A stretch of 64,000 nucleotides of DNA from Chthoniobacter sp040003245 (GCF_040003245.1 NZ_JBDUCX010000004.1:1-64000); one strand, 5' to 3'. Shown: positions 52,382 to 61,324, counted from the first letter of the stretch. Notes: generated by a model from the sequence alone, not told the origin. Program-made: numbers and translations.

Positions 52382-52455
52382 AGGGCGCGTGTCCCCACGC
52401 GCCGGGCTGACGCTGCGAACCTGGTTCACTCCCGGCGCGTGGGGACACGCGCCCT
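52382..52455. repeat. 25-bp perfect inverted repeat with nested palindrome
   Basis: Arms 52382-52406 and 52431-52455 are perfect inverse copies (AGGGCGCGTGTCCCCACGCG and CCGGG), loop 24 bp. Each arm also contains GGCGCGTG/CACGCGCC around TCCC, so it can form its own hairpin. Located about 35 bp from the lipoprotein stop (52491, minus strand), so it may end that transcript. Confidence 0.88.
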
Positions 52456-52490
52456 GAACCCCAGCGCCGCGGACCGTTCGTGAACACGAC

Positions 52491-53111
52491 CTACCGTGCG
52501 AGGCGGTACAGGACCATCGGCTTGCCGCCGAAGAGCGTGGCCGGGTCGCTCGCCGCCACGAAGGCGGCCAGGTGCTCCGTCGAATCGGTGAGGAGAACGT
52601 CTTCACTGTTTTTATGCGTCTTCACCGTGCCGCGCAGCTTGCCGGACTTGATGGCTTGAGCGAGCACGCTGGAGTTCACCAGCCACACGCGGATGTCGCC
52701 GGCCCAACTGACCTCATAGCGCGCGAAGCTATAGAGCGAGGCCTTCTCCTTGCCATTGTCGGAGCCGAGCTCGATGAAGCTCATGTAATCACGTCCGCCC
52801 AAGTGGGTGGTCAGGACACGATAGGCTTCCCCCTTCAAGCCACCATCCTTGCGATGCTCGATGTCGAGGACCTCCAGCCATGGGGTGGAGCGGGCCTTTC
52901 CATTGGCCCCGGCTTTGGCGCCACGATAGTGAAAATGCCAACCGCTCAGGTCGTCGTCCTTCTTGTCGCGCCGCGCCACGTAGATGCCCTCGAGTCTTGC
53001 ATCGATGGTCGAAGTCGCGGGTGTGGAAAGGGGGTTCTTCGACTCAGGCAGGCAACCGGCGAAAAGCAGGGTAGCGGCGGCGAGCAGTGTGGGGAGCAGG
53101 CGGATGTTCAT
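52491..53111 (-). CDS. Putative lipoprotein of unknown function
   Basis: 206 residues from ATG 53111. Lipoprotein signal MNIRLLPTLLAAATLLFAGC, with lipobox LFAGC (Cys20). The mature chain has YVARRDKKDDDLSGWHFHYRG, then YRVLTTHLGGRDYMSFIELG and SWAGDIRVWLVNSS, and it looks like a beta-rich domain. No family recognised. Single gene between the repeat-rich region and ptsI (same strand). Confidence 0.75.
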   Translation of the reverse strand: MNIRLLPTLLAAATLLFAGCLPESKNPLSTPATSTIDARLEGIYVARRDKKDDDLSGWHFHYRGAKAGANGKARSTPWLEVLDIEHRKDGGLKGEAYRVLTTHLGGRDYMSFIELGSDNGKEKASLYSFARYEVSWAGDIRVWLVNSSVLAQAIKSGKLRGTVKTHKNSEDVLLTDSTEHLAAFVAASDPATLFGGKPMVLYRLAR

Positions 53112-53216
53112 CAGGATGTGGGTGTGATCGGTGCGAATGTCTCTCACCGTGTTTAGTATTACGTTCGCAGGGGGGCGAATCTTGCAGATTTTTGCGTGGA
53201 CCGAACGGCGGAGATC

Positions 53217-54986
53217 CTAAAGCAGCTCAGGATAGTGAGCGCGCGCGACTTCCTCGCACTTCGCCAGGATGGCGGAAGCTGTGTCGAGCGGTTTGATGTC
53301 CTCGATCAACTGGAGGCAGGCAGCGATATCCAGCGCCTGCACGGCCCGTTTCACCCGCGGCACCAGCGCCGCGCCCGTGCTCAGTTCATCGACGCCCAAC
53401 CCCAGCAGCAGTGGCGTGAGCACGATATCCCCGCCCATTTCCCCGCACACGCCGACCCACAGATTGTGCGCGTGCGCGGCATCGACCGTCATGCGAATGA
53501 GCCGGATGATCGCCGGGTGCGTGGGCTCGTAGAGATGCGCGATGTGCTCATTCAGACGATCGACGGCGATCGAATACTGGATGAGATCGTTCGTTCCGAT
53601 GCTAAAGAAATCGACCTCGCGCGCCAGGATGTCCGCAGAGATGGCGGCACTGGGAATCTCGATCATGGCTCCGACTTCGAGATCCTCCTTGAACGGTTTG
53701 CCTTCCGCGCGCAACTCCGCGCGGCATTCCTCGAGGATCACATTCGCCCGTCGCAATTCATCGACTCCGGAGATCATGGGATACATGATCTTCACGTTGC
53801 CCACCGCGCTGGCGCGCAGGATCGCGCGGAGCTGCACCTTGAAGATATCCACCCGCTCGAGGCAAAACCGGATCGCCCGCCAGCCGAGGAAAGGATTGAG
53901 CTCCTCGGGCATGTGCAGCGCGCTCATGAACTTGTCGCCGCCCAAGTCGAGCGTGCGGATGATCGTGCTGTGTGGCAGGACGCTCTCGGCCACCTTGCGG
54001 TAGGCTTGATATTGGTCCTCCTCGCTCGGGAGCTCGGATTTGCCGAGATAGAAGAATTCCGTGCGATACAGGCCCACGCCCTCGGCGCCGCTCTGCTTCA
54101 CCTGTTCGAGATCCTCGGGCAACTCGATGTTCGCGGACAGGATGACGTGCCGGCCATCCAGCGTCGTCGAGATCGTTTCCCGCAGTTGCGTGAGCTTCTC
54201 CTCGACCTCCGTCTTCTTGACCTCCAGCTCGCCATATTCCCACAGCGTCTGGTCGCTGGGGTTGACGATGACGAGCCCGTTGTAGCCATCGAGCAGGATG
54301 TGATCGCCGGTGGCGATCTGATGACTGGCGTCGTGCAAGCCGACCACGGCCGGGATATTCAGCGACCGCGCCATGATCGCGGTGTGCGAAGTCTTGCTGC
54401 CGACATCGGTGCCGAAGCCGAGCACGAGCTGCCGGTTGAGCTGCGCGGTGTCCGACGGGGCGAGATTGTGCGCCATCAGGATGTGCGGCGTGGTCACACT
54501 CGCCAGGTCGCGGCTCTCCTTGCCCATCAGATTGCGCACCACGCGCCGGGTCACATCGTGAATATCGAGCGCGCGTTCGCGGAGATAAGGGTCATCAATC
54601 TCGCTGAGCGTCTTCGCGTAGCGACCGGCGACACTCTGGAAGACGTGCTCCACATCGGTCTTGTCCCGCGCCAGCGTGCGCAACACTTCATCGATCAACG
54701 TGCGGTCTTCCACCACCAGCAGATGCGCGTCAAAGATGCCCGCGTCCTTGGCGCCGATGGACTCGGCGATGCGATGCTGCATTTCCAGGATCTGCGTGCG
54801 CGTGGCGATCAGCGCCGTTTCAAAACGCGCGATTTCCTCGGGGATCTCGCTTTCCTCGATCTTCCGCAGCACCGGCGCCTCGGCCTCCGGCCGATAGGCA
54901 AAGATGGTGCCCCGCGCGATGCCCGGAGAGACGCCGACGCCTTGAAAGCGTCTTTCCTGGCTGGGGCCGGCGGCGTCACTGCTCAT
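53217..54986 (-). CDS. ptsI: Phosphoenolpyruvate--protein phosphotransferase (PTS EI)
   Basis: 589 residues. PEP phosphorylates EI, which passes the phosphate to HPr. Active-site His201 in DVGSKTSHTAIMARS; PEP-binding barrel has LYRTEFFYLG, LRTLDLGGDKFMSAL, and the C-terminal GVCGEMGGDIVLTPLLLGLG with the catalytic Cys. Length is normal (about 575). It is 33 bp downstream of ptsH and reads in hprK-ptsH-ptsI order. No sugar-specific EII is nearby. Confidence 0.95.
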   Translation of the reverse strand: MSSDAAGPSQERRFQGVGVSPGIARGTIFAYRPEAEAPVLRKIEESEIPEEIARFETALIATRTQILEMQHRIAESIGAKDAGIFDAHLLVVEDRTLIDEVLRTLARDKTDVEHVFQSVAGRYAKTLSEIDDPYLRERALDIHDVTRRVVRNLMGKESRDLASVTTPHILMAHNLAPSDTAQLNRQLVLGFGTDVGSKTSHTAIMARSLNIPAVVGLHDASHQIATGDHILLDGYNGLVIVNPSDQTLWEYGELEVKKTEVEEKLTQLRETISTTLDGRHVILSANIELPEDLEQVKQSGAEGVGLYRTEFFYLGKSELPSEEDQYQAYRKVAESVLPHSTIIRTLDLGGDKFMSALHMPEELNPFLGWRAIRFCLERVDIFKVQLRAILRASAVGNVKIMYPMISGVDELRRANVILEECRAELRAEGKPFKEDLEVGAMIEIPSAAISADILAREVDFFSIGTNDLIQYSIAVDRLNEHIAHLYEPTHPAIIRLIRMTVDAAHAHNLWVGVCGEMGGDIVLTPLLLGLGVDELSTGAALVPRVKRAVQALDIAACLQLIEDIKPLDTASAILAKCEEVARAHYPELL

Positions 54987-55019
54987 GGGAGGAGGATGAG
55001 CGGAAAAATCGCGCTGCCG

Positions 55020-55328
55020 TCAATCCTCATCGAATTTGCGACGAATGATTTCCTCGATTTCGGCGAGCGCCTTGTCTCCATCGGGGCCCTCGCAGGTGAT
55101 GAGCAACTTCGATCCCTGGCCAGCCGCGAGCATCATGAGGCCCATGATACTCTTGCCGTTCACTCGCTCGCCGTCCTTTTCAACCCAGACTTCGCATTTG
55201 AAGCGGCTCGCCGTCTTGACGAACATGGCCGAGGGACGGGCATGCAAGCCGAGCCGGTTCACAATGATCAGCTCTTTGGCGGGTTTGGACTGGGAGGCGG
55301 TATCGGGTTTGCGGCTCAGTAGGCCCAT
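55020..55328 (-). CDS. ptsH: HPr phosphocarrier protein
   Basis: 102 residues. His29 in NRLGLHARPS is the EI site and Ser60 in GKSIMGLMMLAAGQG is the HprK site. Compared with canonical HPr (His15, Ser46) both are shifted by 14, so a 14-residue N-terminal extension (MGLLSRKPDTASQS) is present. It overlaps the hprK stop by 1 nt and precedes ptsI. Confidence 0.93.
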   Translation of the reverse strand: MGLLSRKPDTASQSKPAKELIIVNRLGLHARPSAMFVKTASRFKCEVWVEKDGERVNGKSIMGLMMLAAGQGSKLLITCEGPDGDKALAEIEEIIRRKFDED

Positions 55329-56290
55329 TATTGCTCTTTCTTCTTTTGCATGATGTTCAGCAGGCGTTGATTGAATTCCACCGCGCTGTTCTGGCCCATA
55401 CTCTTGAGTTTCTGGTCCAGCGCAGCCACTTCCACGAGGCGGGCCAAGTCGCGGCCCGTTCTCACAGGAATGGTGACGTGTGGGATCAGGATCTCGAGGA
55501 GCTCGAAAAACTGCTGATCCAAGCCGATTCTATCGACGTCTTCCAGTTCCTGCCAATCCTTTAGTGTCACGATCAAATCCAGCCGCTTTTCGTGGCGCAC
55601 CGAGCCGATGCCAAAGATGGACATGACATTGATGACCCCCAGGCCGCGGATTTCCATGTGATGCCGGGTGAGATCGGGCGACGTTCCCACCAATTCGCGG
55701 CCCTCCAGGGCGCGGAAACGCGTCATATCGTCGCTCACCAGGCTGTGCCCGCGCTCGATCAGGCCGAGCACGCACTCGCTCTTCCCGATGCCGCTGGAGC
55801 CCCGGATGAGGGTGCCCACGCCCATGATGTCCATCATGCTGCCGTATTCACTCTTGGTCGGGGCGAAGTCGAACTCCAGGGCCAGCGTCGCGGCATTGAT
55901 GAATTTCATCGTCACCATCGGCGTGCGAAAGAGGGCTACGCCGGCAGATTCCGCCTCTTCGATCAGGGTCGCAGGCACCTTGGCGCTGCGGGACACCACC
56001 AGGCAGGGTATATGGCGCGCACAGAGGGCCTTGCACCGGGCTCGAGCTTCTCCTTCGGCGAGGCTCTTCAAGTAAGAGAGCTCCGCGCTGCCGAGCACCT
56101 GGATGCGGCGGTCGGCGAAGTAGCTGAAGAAGCCGGAGAGGGCGAGCCCAGGCCGATTGATCGTGGGCTCGCGAATGCGCCGGTCGAAGCCCACCGTGGG
56201 CCCGATGAGCTTCATCTGTAGCGACTCCGAGTGGCGCGTATAGAATTCGCCTACGGACAGGTTGGGATGTTTGATGTCCGGAGAGTTCAT
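55328..56290 (-). CDS. hprK: HPr kinase/phosphorylase (HprK)
   Basis: 320 residues. N-terminal domain about 1-135; Walker A RGSSGIGKSECVLGL (164-171) and the LVSDDMTRF strand follow; C-terminal VVTLKDW-like and RTGRDLARLVEVAAL segments are typical. It phosphorylates HPr at Ser, linking sugar status to regulation. First gene of hprK-ptsH-ptsI. Confidence 0.94.
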   Translation of the reverse strand: MNSPDIKHPNLSVGEFYTRHSESLQMKLIGPTVGFDRRIREPTINRPGLALSGFFSYFADRRIQVLGSAELSYLKSLAEGEARARCKALCARHIPCLVVSRSAKVPATLIEEAESAGVALFRTPMVTMKFINAATLALEFDFAPTKSEYGSMMDIMGVGTLIRGSSGIGKSECVLGLIERGHSLVSDDMTRFRALEGRELVGTSPDLTRHHMEIRGLGVINVMSIFGIGSVRHEKRLDLIVTLKDWQELEDVDRIGLDQQFFELLEILIPHVTIPVRTGRDLARLVEVAALDQKLKSMGQNSAVEFNQRLLNIMQKKKEQ

Positions 56291-56756
56291 CAGTGGCTCA
56301 CTGTAGTCCTCCGGTGAAACAGGTCGGAAGCCGAAAATGGCCCGGAAGGCTCGTTTCGGCGTAGCGCGGGGGCGTCAGGGAAGAAAAAATTAAGGCACGA
56401 TTAGGCACGATCAAGCACGACTGGAGGCGATTTACTCTGGAGAGAGAGGTTTCCCAGAGGGGTGGTGCGATAGGCAATGGGCAGGCGATCATGGGGCCGA
56501 TAGATCCTTTTCAAAGGTCGGAACTACCCGGAACTGGGCGGTGCGCCGACCGCGGCAGGGCGGGACCTCCGGCATCCGGGCAGTACACCGCTTAAAAATC
56601 GATTTCATCTCACGTCTCATCATCTGAAGCATTCTCTCGCATCGCACGCCACCGCGGAAGCATCGCCAACCCTTCCGCGACCTCACACCTTTACCATCAC
56701 GCGCAGTGTAGCACGTAAGTATGCTGGTGTCAAGTAAAAAGAGCCGAATCTCCCCA
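56291..56756. other. 466-bp intergenic region
   Basis: Separates hprK and pstB. It holds the 56391-56430 array and a few GC-rich palindromic bits. No gene: the frame 56489-56686 (minus) is Arg-rich with no motif. Confidence 0.5.
56391..56430 (+). repeat. Exact 10-bp periodic array (TAAGGCACGA family)
   Basis: Units TAAGGCACGA, TTAGGCACGA, TCAAGCACGA and CTGGAGGCGA follow without gaps from 56391 to 56430. GGCACGA/GCACGA recurs as the stable part. Located between hprK and pstB. Confidence 0.85.
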
Positions 56757-57554
56757 TCAAGCGTGCGCCAAATAGTCGATCACCTCACCGCACTGCGGGT
56801 TGTCGAGCACGGCGTCGCAGCAGGCGCTTTCCACGATCTCCCCTACCCCGTCGCGGAGGCAGACGCAGGCGATCCAGTCGGTGAGACGGCGGGCCTGGGT
56901 GACGTTGTGCGTGACGATGACGATGGTATGCCGCTCCTTCAAGCGCACGATGAGTTCCTCGATGGCCTGGGTGGATTTCGGGTCGAGAGCGCTGGTCGGC
57001 TCATCCATGAGGATGATTTCCGACTTCACCGCGAGCGTCCGGGCGAGGCAAAGGCGTTGCTGCTGCCCCACGGAGAGCGTCGTCGCGGGCTGGTGGAGCC
57101 GGTCCTTCACTTCCGTCCAGAGGGCGGATTCCGTGAGAGCGAATTCGATCAACTCGGCGCGGTCTCCGCGGGAAAGCCGGCGCAGGCGTTTGGCCCCGAA
57201 AAGGACGTTTTCCGCGATGGTCGTGGGAAAGACCACCGGCTGCTGGAAGAGCATGCCGACCTTTTCGCGCAAGGCATTCACATCGGTCCCCGGCGCGTAG
57301 ATGGACTGGCCTTTCAAGTGCACATCGCCGCGCACGCTCAGGCCGGGAATCAAATCGGTGAGCCGGTTCAGCGCCCGCAGCAGGGTGCTCTTGCCCGCGC
57401 CGGAAGGCCCGATGAGACCGAAGACCTGGCCAGGCCGCACGGCGAAGTTGACGTGGCGGATGAGCGCGCGGCCTTTGGCCAGCACTTCCAGTCCACGAGC
57501 TTCGAGGATGGGGGCAATATCGGTCGCGACGAGTGGCGGGCAGCAATCAGACAT
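56757..57554 (-). CDS. pstB: Phosphate ABC transporter ATP-binding protein (PstB)
   Basis: 265 residues. Powers phosphate import. Walker A GPSGAGKSTLLRALNRLTD, signature LSVGQQQRLCLAR, Walker B IILMDEPTSALDPKST, and His switch IVTHNVTQARRL are complete. Overlaps the pstA stop by 8 nt. Last of pstS-C-A-B; no phoU follows. Confidence 0.94.
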   Translation of the reverse strand: MSDCCPPLVATDIAPILEARGLEVLAKGRALIRHVNFAVRPGQVFGLIGPSGAGKSTLLRALNRLTDLIPGLSVRGDVHLKGQSIYAPGTDVNALREKVGMLFQQPVVFPTTIAENVLFGAKRLRRLSRGDRAELIEFALTESALWTEVKDRLHQPATTLSVGQQQRLCLARTLAVKSEIILMDEPTSALDPKSTQAIEELIVRLKERHTIVIVTHNVTQARRLTDWIACVCLRDGVGEIVESACCDAVLDNPQCGEVIDYLAHA

Positions 57555-58395
57555 CGGCTTCTTCGTGCAGTTTGAGGCGGCTGGGCAGCGCGATCACGCT
57601 CAGAATGAGCACCAGCGCGAGGAGGACGAGCGCCGCGCCCCAGAGCTTCGAGCCCACGCTGGGATCGAAGGAGTCCTGCGCTAATATGAAGATGTGATAG
57701 GGCAGCGAGAGCACGGGGCTTTCCTTGATCCCCTTGGGCAGCGTCGCGCCGGCGAAGATCGTGGCGGTGAACATGATGGGCGCGACTTCCCCCGCCGCCC
57801 GCGCCAGCCCGAGCAGCGAGCCGGTGATGAGACCGCCCCACGCCTGTGGGAGCAGCACGGACCAGACGATCTGCGCCCTGTTCAAGCCGAGCGCGGCAGC
57901 GGCTTCGACGTATTTCGCCGGGATCGCCTTGAGCCGTTCCAGGAGCGACACGGTCACCGTGGGCAGCATCGAGAGGGCGAGCACGAGGCCACCGGCGAGC
58001 CACGATTTTCCCCAGCCGCACCACTGCACGAAGACGACGAACCCGAAGATGCCAAAGACAATGCTCGGCGCACCATTGAGCGTGTAGAGTACGGTGCGCA
58101 ACGCGCGGCGCGCGCCTTCCCCACGCAGCCACACCCGCTCCACGAGCGCGAGGCCGATGGCCAGCGGCGCGCACGCCGCGAAGGCCGTGGCGAGCAGGAT
58201 CAAGGTGCCGACCAGGTTCCAGAAGATGCCGCCCGCCGCACCGACCAGTCGAATTTGTTCGGTGAGAAACTGCCAGTTCACCGCGGGACCACCACGCTGG
58301 GCGATGATTCCCACCAAGCCGACGAGCAACCCCACGGCGATGAACGCGCAGAGACCGGCAACGGCGGCGAGGGCGAAATCGAGCAGCTTACGCAT
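57547..58395 (-). CDS. pstA: Phosphate ABC transporter permease (PstA)
   Basis: 282 residues from ATG 58395, overlapping pstC by 8 nt; a start at 58410 would add five residues. About six membrane helices; EAAAALGLNRAQIVWSVLLPQAWGGLITG is the permease EAA loop that docks to PstB. Partner of PstC. Confidence 0.92.
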   Translation of the reverse strand: MRKLLDFALAAVAGLCAFIAVGLLVGLVGIIAQRGGPAVNWQFLTEQIRLVGAAGGIFWNLVGTLILLATAFAACAPLAIGLALVERVWLRGEGARRALRTVLYTLNGAPSIVFGIFGFVVFVQWCGWGKSWLAGGLVLALSMLPTVTVSLLERLKAIPAKYVEAAAALGLNRAQIVWSVLLPQAWGGLITGSLLGLARAAGEVAPIMFTATIFAGATLPKGIKESPVLSLPYHIFILAQDSFDPSVGSKLWGAALVLLALVLILSVIALPSRLKLHEEADV

Positions 58396-59257
58396 CGGAA
58401 CGCTTTCCAAATCCGGTGCCGAGTAGCGTCACGCCACCGGTCATTGCGAGGAGTATGAGGGCGAGCCCAACGATTGCGCCCCAGTGGAGTGAATCGCCGT
58501 AGGCAATGTTCACCTCCGAGCCACCGAGCTTGCTGGTGATGGTCTGCCCGGCCTCGAGCCACGCCCGAAGCGAGAGCCAGTGCTCGGGCAGATGGTTGTC
58601 CTGCCGCCCGACGACGAGGAAGACCGCGATCGTCTCGCCGAGCGCGCGTCCCAGGGCGAGCAGCAGCGCCGAGCCGAGTCCGCGTTTCGCCTGGGGGATG
58701 GCGATGGTGAGGATCGTCTCCGCGCGCGTCAGTCCCAAGCTGCGCGCCGCGCGCCGCTGCGCCGCCGGCACCCCGCGCAAGGCATCGTCGCTGAGGGTCA
58801 CAATCGTCGGCAGGATCATGACCGCAAGCAGCACGCCGGCGGTGAGGAGCGTATCGCCGCTGAGCGGCTCGAACTTCGCGAAGACATCATAGACCCAATT
58901 GCGCAGCAGCAGAATCCCCAGCAACCCGTAGACGACCGAAGGCACGCCCGCGAGCATCTCGATGAGCACCTTCACGGCGAGCCGCACCCGCCGCGGCAGA
59001 TACTCGGCGGTGCAAATCGCCGCCCCGAAACCGAGCGGCGCCGCGAGCATGAGGGCGATCACGGCGACGACGACTGTGCCGTAAATCATCGGCAGCGCTC
59101 CGAATTGCTTCTGCCGGAAAAACCACTTCGCGCCGGTGAGGTAATTCCAGCCCTCGTGATGCCACACCGGCAGGCTTTGATACGCAAAGATGCCGACGAG
59201 CAGCACCACCGCCGCGAGGGCGACGAGGCTGAAGATCCAACTCAGTGCGCGCGTCAT
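58388..59257 (-). CDS. pstC: Phosphate ABC transporter permease (PstC)
   Basis: 289 residues with six membrane helices and the EAA-loop RRAARSLGLTRAETILTIAIPQAKRG. FAYQSLPVWHHEGWNYLTG near the N-terminus is typical of PstC. Starts 6 nt after the pstS stop. Confidence 0.93.
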   Translation of the reverse strand: MTRALSWIFSLVALAAVVLLVGIFAYQSLPVWHHEGWNYLTGAKWFFRQKQFGALPMIYGTVVVAVIALMLAAPLGFGAAICTAEYLPRRVRLAVKVLIEMLAGVPSVVYGLLGILLLRNWVYDVFAKFEPLSGDTLLTAGVLLAVMILPTIVTLSDDALRGVPAAQRRAARSLGLTRAETILTIAIPQAKRGLGSALLLALGRALGETIAVFLVVGRQDNHLPEHWLSLRAWLEAGQTITSKLGGSEVNIAYGDSLHWGAIVGLALILLAMTGGVTLLGTGFGKRSDA

Positions 59258-59263
59258 GCGGCG

Positions 59264-60100
59264 TTATTTCAAGTCCTTGAGCCGCATGTAGCCGTGCTTC
59301 TGCACCAAATCCTGGCCGCGGTCGCTGAGCAGGAAATCGACGTAGGTTTTGGCTACTCCAGCCGGTTCTCCATTGGTGAGCAAAAGGAGCGAGCGGCTGA
59401 GCGGATACTTTTTGTTGGCGATATTTTCGTTGGTCGGCTCCACGACCGTGCCGTCGTCGAGCTTGATGCCGAGGGCGAAGACTTTTTTGCCATCGGCCCA
59501 CGAAGACGAAAGCTGGGAAAGCGCGCCGCGCGTGGAGCTCACTTTGTTGCGCGTCTCCTCGTTGCCGCCGACCTCAGGAAAGCTCACCTGCGGCGCAGCC
59601 TTCGGATTGCCGTAGGCCCAGTGCGCGAAGACCTCCCACGTGCCGCGGCCCGGCTCCTTGTTGAAGAAAGCGATGCGCTGCGCTTTGCCGCCGACGTCCT
59701 TCCAATTTGTGATCTTGCTCTCGTAGATGTCCTTGATCTGCTGCTGGGTCAGCGCGTGGACGCCGCCGTCCCACACGTCCTTGGAGACGATGAGCGCCAC
59801 GGCATCTTCACCGATCTGGATCTCGTGGAACTTCACCGCCGGATATTTCGCCCGGTCGTCGTCGCTCACATGCTTGGAAAGCATGCCGATCTGCATGAGG
59901 CCGTCGCCGAGCATCGAGATGCCGCCGGAACTGCCGCCCTGAGTGTCGACCTGGATATCGAGCTGCTGCTCGGCGCGCAGGATTTCCGCAGCCTCGGCGG
60001 CGGGGAGATTCACGGTGGTGGAGCCGTTGATCTTGAGCGTCTCCGCAAGAACCAGCTGCGCGGTGAGGAGGAGGGCGAGAAGAGCGGCGGGGAATCTCAT
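59264..60100 (-). CDS. pstS: Phosphate-binding protein (PstS)
   Basis: 278 residues. Signal peptide 1-19 (MRFPAALLALLLTAQLVLA). Phosphate-binding motifs INGSTTVNLPAAEAAEIL, TQGGSSGGISML and RGTWEVFAHW are at the expected places. It captures phosphate in the periplasm. First gene of pstSCAB. I found no convincing tandem PHO box in the 132 bp before it. Confidence 0.92.
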   Translation of the reverse strand: MRFPAALLALLLTAQLVLAETLKINGSTTVNLPAAEAAEILRAEQQLDIQVDTQGGSSGGISMLGDGLMQIGMLSKHVSDDDRAKYPAVKFHEIQIGEDAVALIVSKDVWDGGVHALTQQQIKDIYESKITNWKDVGGKAQRIAFFNKEPGRGTWEVFAHWAYGNPKAAPQVSFPEVGGNEETRNKVSSTRGALSQLSSSWADGKKVFALGIKLDDGTVVEPTNENIANKKYPLSRSLLLLTNGEPAGVAKTYVDFLLSDRGQDLVQKHGYMRLKDLK

Positions 60101-60192
60101 GTGGAAATCGGATGACCAAGACGAAGCGTGAAATATGCTTGAGTGCGCTTATAGACAAATACTTTCCGCTCCGCGAAACGTCTTCATTGGGG

Positions 60193-60227
60193 GTTGGATG
60201 TTCGGCGTGGGATGTTGGATGTTTGGC
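60193..60227. repeat. Exact 7-bp periodic array (GTTGGAT family)
   Basis: GTTGGAT, GTTCGGC, GTGGGAT, GTTGGAT, GTTTGGC occupy 60193-60227 with no gap. It lies in the divergent region between pstS and the DUF1361 gene, ending 5 bp before ATG 60233, so it includes the ribosome-binding region. Confidence 0.85.
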
Positions 60228-60232
60228 CCGCC

Positions 60233-60928
60233 ATGACATCCCCGCAACGCACCATCCCCGCGCACCGCGCCCGGCATACGCTTTATACGCTGCTCTTCGG
60301 GTCCGCCGTGTGCACCGCCATGTTGCTGGTGCGCTTCGCCATCACGGGCAAGATGCGCTATGGCGGGCTCTTCGGGAATTTGCTGCTGGCGTGGATTCCC
60401 ATGTTGCTGGCGTTGTTCATCTGGCGGATGCCGAGCGGCAAGCGGCGGTGGTTTTGGGTGACCCTGATCCTGTGGATCCTCTTTTATCCGAATGCCTTCT
60501 ACATCATCACCGACTTCGTCCACCTGAAGAACACCGGGGCATTCCGCTGGTTCGATCTGCTGATGACCATGAGCTTCGCCGCGGGCGGCATGTTCCTGGG
60601 CTGCCTGTCGCTTTACCTGCTGCATTTCTTCGTGCGCGAGCGGTTCGGGTGGCGCCTGGGCTGGCTCTTTGCCGGGTGCACGCTGGCGATGGGCTCAGTC
60701 GGCATCTACCTCGGCCGCGTGCTGCGCTGGAATAGCTGGGATGTCGTCGCCCGCCCGCTGAAGCTGGCGGAGGACGCGATGAGCCTGGTCGAGCCGCAGA
60801 ACGCCCGGGAGGCGATGGCCTTTTCAGTGACCTTTTTCTTTTTCTCCCTCGCGGTTTACAGCTTCGTGGTTTCCATGGCGCGACTGCACGAGGGCGAAGC
60901 GCCTCCACCCGTCACCGGGCCGTCTTAA
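60233..60928 (+). CDS. DUF1361 membrane protein
   Basis: 231 residues from ATG 60233, with six to seven membrane helices. DUF1361 features: LAWIPMLLALFIW, LWILFYPNAFYIITDFVHL and WFDLLMTMSFAAGGMFLGCLSLYL, and a short acidic C-terminus. These proteins occur in Verrucomicrobia, cyanobacteria and Firmicutes; role unknown. Convergent with arsR. Confidence 0.87.
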   Translation: MTSPQRTIPAHRARHTLYTLLFGSAVCTAMLLVRFAITGKMRYGGLFGNLLLAWIPMLLALFIWRMPSGKRRWFWVTLILWILFYPNAFYIITDFVHLKNTGAFRWFDLLMTMSFAAGGMFLGCLSLYLLHFFVRERFGWRLGWLFAGCTLAMGSVGIYLGRVLRWNSWDVVARPLKLAEDAMSLVEPQNAREAMAFSVTFFFFSLAVYSFVVSMARLHEGEAPPPVTGPS

Positions 60929-61019
60929 ACCGCCGAGGCGCGGAGGCGCGGAGAAGCAATTTATGGCACGGGACCGTCTCACCCCTTCATCATCTCCGCG
61001 CCTCTGCGCCTCCGCGGTT
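60928..61019. repeat. 27-bp inverted repeat with 8-bp period, copy 2
   Basis: Arms 60928-60954 and 60993-61019 are inverse with few mismatches. The right arm reads CTCCGCGC, CTCTGCGC, CTCCGCGG. It lies between two convergent genes and touches both stop regions (60928 and 61019), so it could serve as a bidirectional terminator. Related to 32027-32120. Confidence 0.85.
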
Positions 61020-61324
61020 CAATCCGGCAATTGGTCAAACCGGAAGCTGCAGCAGCCGAAATCCAATACCGGGCCTTCCTTCTTCAGCCGCTCGCGGAAG
61101 TCTTTGACAATGAAGTATTCGCGGCGCGTTCCCTCGGGTTTCATATCCACGATGCCCGCCTGCTTGAGCACGCGGAGATGCTTCGAGACATTGTACTGCG
61201 AGAGCTTGAGTTCCTCGGCGAGGTCGTTCACGCCATGGCCCTTGGCGAGCAGCGCTTTCACGATCCGCATGCGGGAGCGATCGGCGAGCGCCTTGAGGAT
61301 GTCCGTGCAGTCCGTTTTCGACAT
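61019..61324 (-). CDS. ArsR-family metal/redox-sensing repressor
   Basis: 101 residues. The winged helix is at about 12-75, with LAEELKLSQYNVSKHLRVLKQAGIV as recognition helix. The C-terminus has LDFGCCSFRFDQL; the Cys pair could bind arsenite or another thiophilic metal, or sense redox. Divergent from the molybdopterin oxidoreductase at 61422, so it probably represses it. Confidence 0.88.
   Translation of the reverse strand: MSKTDCTDILKALADRSRMRIVKALLAKGHGVNDLAEELKLSQYNVSKHLRVLKQAGIVDMKPEGTRREYFIVKDFRERLKKEGPVLDFGCCSFRFDQLPD

Larger units (their letters stand above)
51699..52490. other. 792-bp intergenic region packed with repeats, no gene
   Basis: Contains repeat copy B (51831-51890), a palindromic element (52028-52096), two 10-bp-phased arrays (52148-52173 and 52260-52299) and a 25-bp perfect inverted repeat (52382-52455), listed separately. 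Remaining frames are low-complexity or cross the repeats; I see no gene. The best frame (52280-52606, minus) is a shadow of the inverted repeat. Confidence 0.7.

Noticed and set aside
56489..56686. 65-aa minus-strand frame between hprK and pstB
   Set aside because: Arg-rich low-complexity chain without leader or domain.
60101..60232. Tandem PHO box upstream of pstS
   Set aside because: Only a weak single half-site (TTTGTCTATAAG) is present; two CTGTCAT-type repeats are lacking.
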